Below are positions 7,395-9,844 of a stretch of 9,844 nt of DNA, piece after piece (position 1 is the stretch's first letter; the number at the start of each line of letters is the position of its first letter). The stretch covers positions 1 to 9,844 of the forward strand of contig JAFOYS010000366.1 of assembly GCA_017391435.1 (NCBI GenBank), written 5' to 3'. This DNA comes from Alistipes sp. (GTDB lineage: Bacteria; Bacteroidota; Bacteroidia; Bacteroidales; Rikenellaceae). A program made the position numbers and the translations under genes. Under the pieces are notes generated by a model. The model ran no database searches, was not told where the DNA came from, and was given only the letters and a program-made list of their open reading frames with translations.

Positions 7395-7559
7395 ATGAAA
7401 ATTATACAGAAGATTAAGTCTCTACTTGAGAAAAAACCAACTTCGGAGCCCCCAATCCAACAACCCGAAACCGAAAAAACCATCCACCTAAGCTTGCTTC
7501 GAAAGACCCAAGAGTCCCTCCACGAACTACTCGTCCTCTGCCTCGAACCATTCATCTAA
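7395..7559 (+). CDS. Small 54-residue protein, third gene of the cassette
   Basis: A complete frame from ATG 7395 to TAA 7557-7559. The product starts MKIIQKIKSLLEKK, a basic amphipathic helix, continues through a Pro/Glu/Gln-rich linker (PTSEPPIQQPETEK, 15-28) and ends in a second, leucine-rich helix (LSLLRKTQESLHELLVLCL, 32-50). This helix-linker-helix layout, the 13-base spacing from the previous stop and the AT-rich leader before the ATG favour a real gene, although such a short frame can occur by chance. There is no predicted signal peptide. I cannot name a family. By position it may be a small accessory or membrane-associated partner of the two preceding proteins. Confidence 0.5.
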   Translation: MKIIQKIKSLLEKKPTSEPPIQQPETEKTIHLSLLRKTQESLHELLVLCLEPFI

Positions 7560-7601
7560 CAAACACCGACAATTCTTATATCAAAATTATGATAGAAGAC
7601 T

Positions 7602-7640
7602 ATAATTGTGTTGTATTAAATCATTTACAATCACAATTAT
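7602..7640. repeat. AT-rich imperfect inverted repeat
   Basis: ataattgtg (7602-7610) and cacaattat (7632-7640) are perfect reverse complements. The match continues inward (ttgta against tacaa) with a single-base bulge, leaving a loop of about 10 AT-rich bases. The right arm ends at the ATG of the integrase-like frame start at 7639. It is too AT-rich to be a typical intrinsic terminator. It may be an operator, a recombinase binding site or an att-like sequence. Confidence 0.6.
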
Positions 7641-7665
7641 GGCAACAGTAAAAGTAAAATTACGC
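7639..7665 (+). pseudogene. Possible remnant of a tyrosine integrase 5' end
   Basis: ATG 7639 encodes MATVKVKLR, which from memory is the typical N-terminus of a group of Bacteroidota tyrosine recombinases that continue with an arm-type DNA-binding domain. After these nine residues the frame (LICKVQINCC onward) no longer resembles the family and runs through the terminator hairpin into the 3' end of the opposite gene, stopping at 7794, so no functional product is likely. The similarity is short and could be chance. If real, it marks the scar of a lost, broken or rearranged mobile element beside the three-gene cassette. Confidence 0.27.
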
Positions 7666-7720
7666 CTAATTTGTAAGGTGCAGATTAATTGTTGTTTGCG
7701 AACAGACGGCTTGCGGAACA

Positions 7721-7757
7721 AAACGCCCCACTTGACAGCGTGTCAAGTGGGGCGTTT
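7721..7757. terminator. Strong hairpin terminator between convergent units
   Basis: A perfect 17-bp stem (7721-7737 with 7741-7757) encloses a 3-base gcg loop; the stem core is GC-rich and the ends are AAACG/CGTTT. Read on the minus strand, it lies 23 bases after the stop of the SLH gene and is followed by TTTTGTT, so it should end that transcript. On the plus strand it can also stop transcription arriving from the three-gene cassette. Confidence 0.9.
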
Positions 7758-7780
7758 GCCTGCTGTAGATGGTATTATGG

Positions 7781-9844
7781 CTACAAGTCCTTGATTGGCA
7801 GGAAGTCCTGACCATCAACAAAGACGTGTGTGCCAGTGTATTCATCGATGAACGAGAGACTTACCCTGCTCTGCTTAGGCTCATACATATCTATTGCAAT
7901 CCAATCCTCATCAACCCAAATGCGATCGAAGTTTGAGTAGTCGCGAATAGCCACCTCACTATCTCCGTATGGGAATACACGCACAAGTTTATTCCACCAA
8001 CCGCCTGGAGATCCGGCATAGCCTCGCTCGTCTGGTCGTAGACACTGATACAAACCTAGACGGTCAGCATGATAGCTCTTCTTGGTAAGTATGACAGCCT
8101 CCTCGATGGTGCAGTTGTTATTTGGCGATATAGTAGTCTTGGTTGTACCCTTAATCAGTCCGAGCACATTGAGGAACGCCATAGGCTCAAATGCATATGG
8201 GGCAATCTGACCCTTGTCTGTAAATTGGTCGAGCTGTGGGCTCCAGATAGTATATCTTATATTCGAATTTTTCTTGATATACTCCATTGCACGGTAGATG
8301 TATGTAGCCATCTGCTGACGTGTTACAAGTGCTGTTGGATTGTAATTCTCAGCAATGATACCAGCTGCCAGAGCCTTGCGGATGTAGATATCTCCCTCTG
8401 CTTGCTTAGGCGAGATTGGTACCTCGGACACATTCTCAGCCAGGCGTACAGCCAGTGAGGCCATCTGTAGGGTAGTGATATTTTTTGAGTAGTCATCGCC
8501 GAGCACCTGCTTGTCAATAAGCCCGTAGACCATAGCCCACTTGGTGTCGCTCTCGCCCTTAGCGCTGACCTTGGCGCCGTGGTCATCTTCTGGAACGGCA
8601 AAGTATCTTGGATATGTACTACCCCAGAATGTGCCCTCCAATGCCTCCTGCTTATATGGTCCATCCCACGCTTTAAGACTAGATGCCTTAAACTGTTCGA
8701 GAGTACGCTCCGTATCACGACCGAAGTTTTTTTCCAACTCCGCCTGGGTGTAGCTTAAAATCGCCTCGCGACCATCTATGCCACAGTAGTAGCACGACTT
8801 GCGATAGACCTTCTCGCCCTTAGAGTTGCGGCCAACGTAGTGTCTGCTTGATAGATCCTGCATAATGTAGGCGTGGCTCAAAGGTTTAGTTACGTGCGTA
8901 TGTTGAGGATTCTCCTCAAAGAGGTGCTTTGGGTTATGCTCAACCTTGCCGCAATACTTACAGCTGTAGTAGAACTTCAAATTGACCTGACAGGTTGGAT
9001 GACGCATAACGGTGTGTGCTGCTGTAACTTGCGCCGAGTAGTCGTGCCCTGGGCAGAAAGTAGTGGTAGCACTTGCCCCTTTGTTTACTGCCTGGTCGAA
9101 GTTGCCGTGGTAGAGACGCACATTGAACCAGAGAGCCTGAGTTGGAATACTGTACTTCCAATTGTACTCATCTTTTAGCTCCTCCTGAATAGAGAGTAGT
9201 CCCTTAGGGTACTTCTCTGCAGGTAGGAATATTGTAACATTCTGGGTTGTTGCACCCTTGCTACTAACAGAATAAGGAGGGTTTGTCTTAAGGCGGACAA
9301 ATGACTGTAACACTTTGGCAAAATCTACCTCTGGACCGTACCATATCTCTTGGATATTTGGGAAGGTGTAGAGCATATACTGAACACTACTGCTATCTTT
9401 GATGTTGACCAATAGCTTTGTAATGTAGAATGTCTCATTTTTTTCCAGACGCGACTTGAGATGCTGATCTAAGTACCACTCTGTTGGCACGGGCGTTGGA
9501 GCCCACTCTGCAACGTGCTGAGCGTGAACCTTCTTTACGTCGCAAGTCTTGGTGTGGTATTCCCAGTAGAAGCTGTCGGCCTGCTCCTTAGAATATATCT
9601 TTGTCAGGTCAAGATATCTCTTTGAATTACCAACATAGGCTCTATAAACGACCGCGCCGTAGCCCTCCTTAGCAACAGCAAGCGCCACCTGCTCGCCATT
9701 TACAGTAAAGTTGTTATCATTGTGGGTTAATGAGAATGAGCCTATGCTACCCTGTTTTACGCGAAAGACGATAGTGGCCGTGTATCCGCTATTGGTCTTG
9801 AAGTTACCCTCTGCGTCAAGTGGACCACTCCACTGAACACGCAC
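7781..9844 (-). CDS. Large SLH-domain surface-type protein, N-terminus missing
   Basis: The 687 C-terminal residues of a larger protein are visible; the frame is open to the window edge at 9844, so the signal peptide and N-terminal domains are not seen. Counting from the edge, residues about 5-70 form a beta module (YTATIVF, NNFTVNGEQV, VVYRAY) like those of Gram-positive surface proteins. About 75-255 is unassigned. About 264-355 carries Cys264, Cys285, CxxC at 295-298 and CxxC at 351-354, with several histidines, suggesting a structural metal site. Three divergent SLH repeats follow: about 425-470 (WAMVYGLIDKQVLG, TTLQMASLAVRL), 480-520 (IRKALAAGII, VTRQQMATYIYRAM) and 541-592 (FTDKGQIAPYAFEPMAFLNV, TIEEAVILTKKSY). 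A C-terminal beta-rich tail ends the protein. SLH domains bind cell-wall polysaccharide or peptidoglycan, so it is probably exported and surface- or wall-associated; ligand and role are unknown. The SLH assignment is by eye but consistent across three repeats. Confidence 0.8.
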   Translation of the reverse strand: MRVQWSGPLDAEGNFKTNSGYTATIVFRVKQGSIGSFSLTHNDNNFTVNGEQVALAVAKEGYGAVVYRAYVGNSKRYLDLTKIYSKEQADSFYWEYHTKTCDVKKVHAQHVAEWAPTPVPTEWYLDQHLKSRLEKNETFYITKLLVNIKDSSSVQYMLYTFPNIQEIWYGPEVDFAKVLQSFVRLKTNPPYSVSSKGATTQNVTIFLPAEKYPKGLLSIQEELKDEYNWKYSIPTQALWFNVRLYHGNFDQAVNKGASATTTFCPGHDYSAQVTAAHTVMRHPTCQVNLKFYYSCKYCGKVEHNPKHLFEENPQHTHVTKPLSHAYIMQDLSSRHYVGRNSKGEKVYRKSCYYCGIDGREAILSYTQAELEKNFGRDTERTLEQFKASSLKAWDGPYKQEALEGTFWGSTYPRYFAVPEDDHGAKVSAKGESDTKWAMVYGLIDKQVLGDDYSKNITTLQMASLAVRLAENVSEVPISPKQAEGDIYIRKALAAGIIAENYNPTALVTRQQMATYIYRAMEYIKKNSNIRYTIWSPQLDQFTDKGQIAPYAFEPMAFLNVLGLIKGTTKTTISPNNNCTIEEAVILTKKSYHADRLGLYQCLRPDERGYAGSPGGWWNKLVRVFPYGDSEVAIRDYSNFDRIWVDEDWIAIDMYEPKQSRVSLSFIDEYTGTHVFVDGQDFLPIKDL

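Noticed and set aside
7603..7610. TAATTGTG as a promoter -7 box before the integrase-like start
   Set aside because: It has one mismatch and no TTTG at the required distance upstream; it is also part of the inverted repeat.
7606..7794. A 62-residue plus-strand frame across the intergenic region
   Set aside because: It begins with TTG, runs straight through the perfect terminator hairpin and overlaps the 3' end of the opposite gene. Only its internal ATG at 7639 and the first nine codons may have meaning, as a remnant.
8069..8758. Frames of up to 131 residues on both strands within the SLH gene
   Set aside because: They overlap the continuous 687-codon frame and show no domain features.
1..9844. 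tRNA, rRNA, riboswitch or CRISPR array
   Set aside because: No cloverleaf-like segment, conserved aptamer core or regularly spaced direct repeat was found on reading the intergenic regions.

Overview
The window looks like a chromosomal segment of a Bacteroidales-type member of the Bacteroidota. Two minus-strand promoters match the Bacteroidota primary-sigma consensus exactly (TTTG, 19 bases, TAnnTTTG). Start codons lack obvious Shine-Dalgarno sequences. The fused E1 alpha-beta dehydrogenase and the 382-residue GNAT-type protein are of kinds I associate with this phylum. Genus cannot be fixed from this sequence alone.

Region 1 (1-4320, plus strand) is a tightly packed operon. It opens with the 3' part of a fused E1 alpha/E1 beta 2-oxoacid dehydrogenase, cut by the window edge. 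A bifunctional class II aldolase/short-chain dehydrogenase follows after 15 bases. A compact lipoate-protein ligase follows after 3 bases. A hairpin at 4290-4313 closes the operon and probably also ends the convergent minus-strand unit. The ligase can be expected to lipoylate the E2 partner of the dehydrogenase, which would be encoded outside the window. The aldolase/SDR may feed a carbon skeleton into the same pathway, but its substrate cannot be read from the sequence.

Region 2 (4332-6370, minus strand) holds an SDR oxidoreductase followed by a GNAT-type acyltransferase, each with its own promoter. The GNAT promoter lies inside the longest possible reading frame, so translation must begin at 5480 and not at 5543.

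Region 3 (6461-7559, plus strand) is a cassette of three small genes: a hydrophobic DUF697-like membrane protein, a strongly acidic 147-residue protein of unknown function, and a 54-residue protein that is easy to miss. It is followed by an AT-rich inverted repeat and a short reading-frame start resembling the N-terminus of Bacteroidota tyrosine integrases, possibly a recombination scar.

Region 4 (7721-9844, minus strand) is a strong hairpin terminator and the C-terminal 687 residues of a large surface-type protein. That protein has a beta module, CxxC pairs and three divergent SLH repeats, an architecture better known from Gram-positive gut bacteria. The best candidates for something undescribed are the three-gene cassette with its flanking scar and the SLH protein. 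No gene-free stretch exceeds 300 bases; the longest (7560-7780) holds the inverted repeat, the possible integrase remnant and the terminator.
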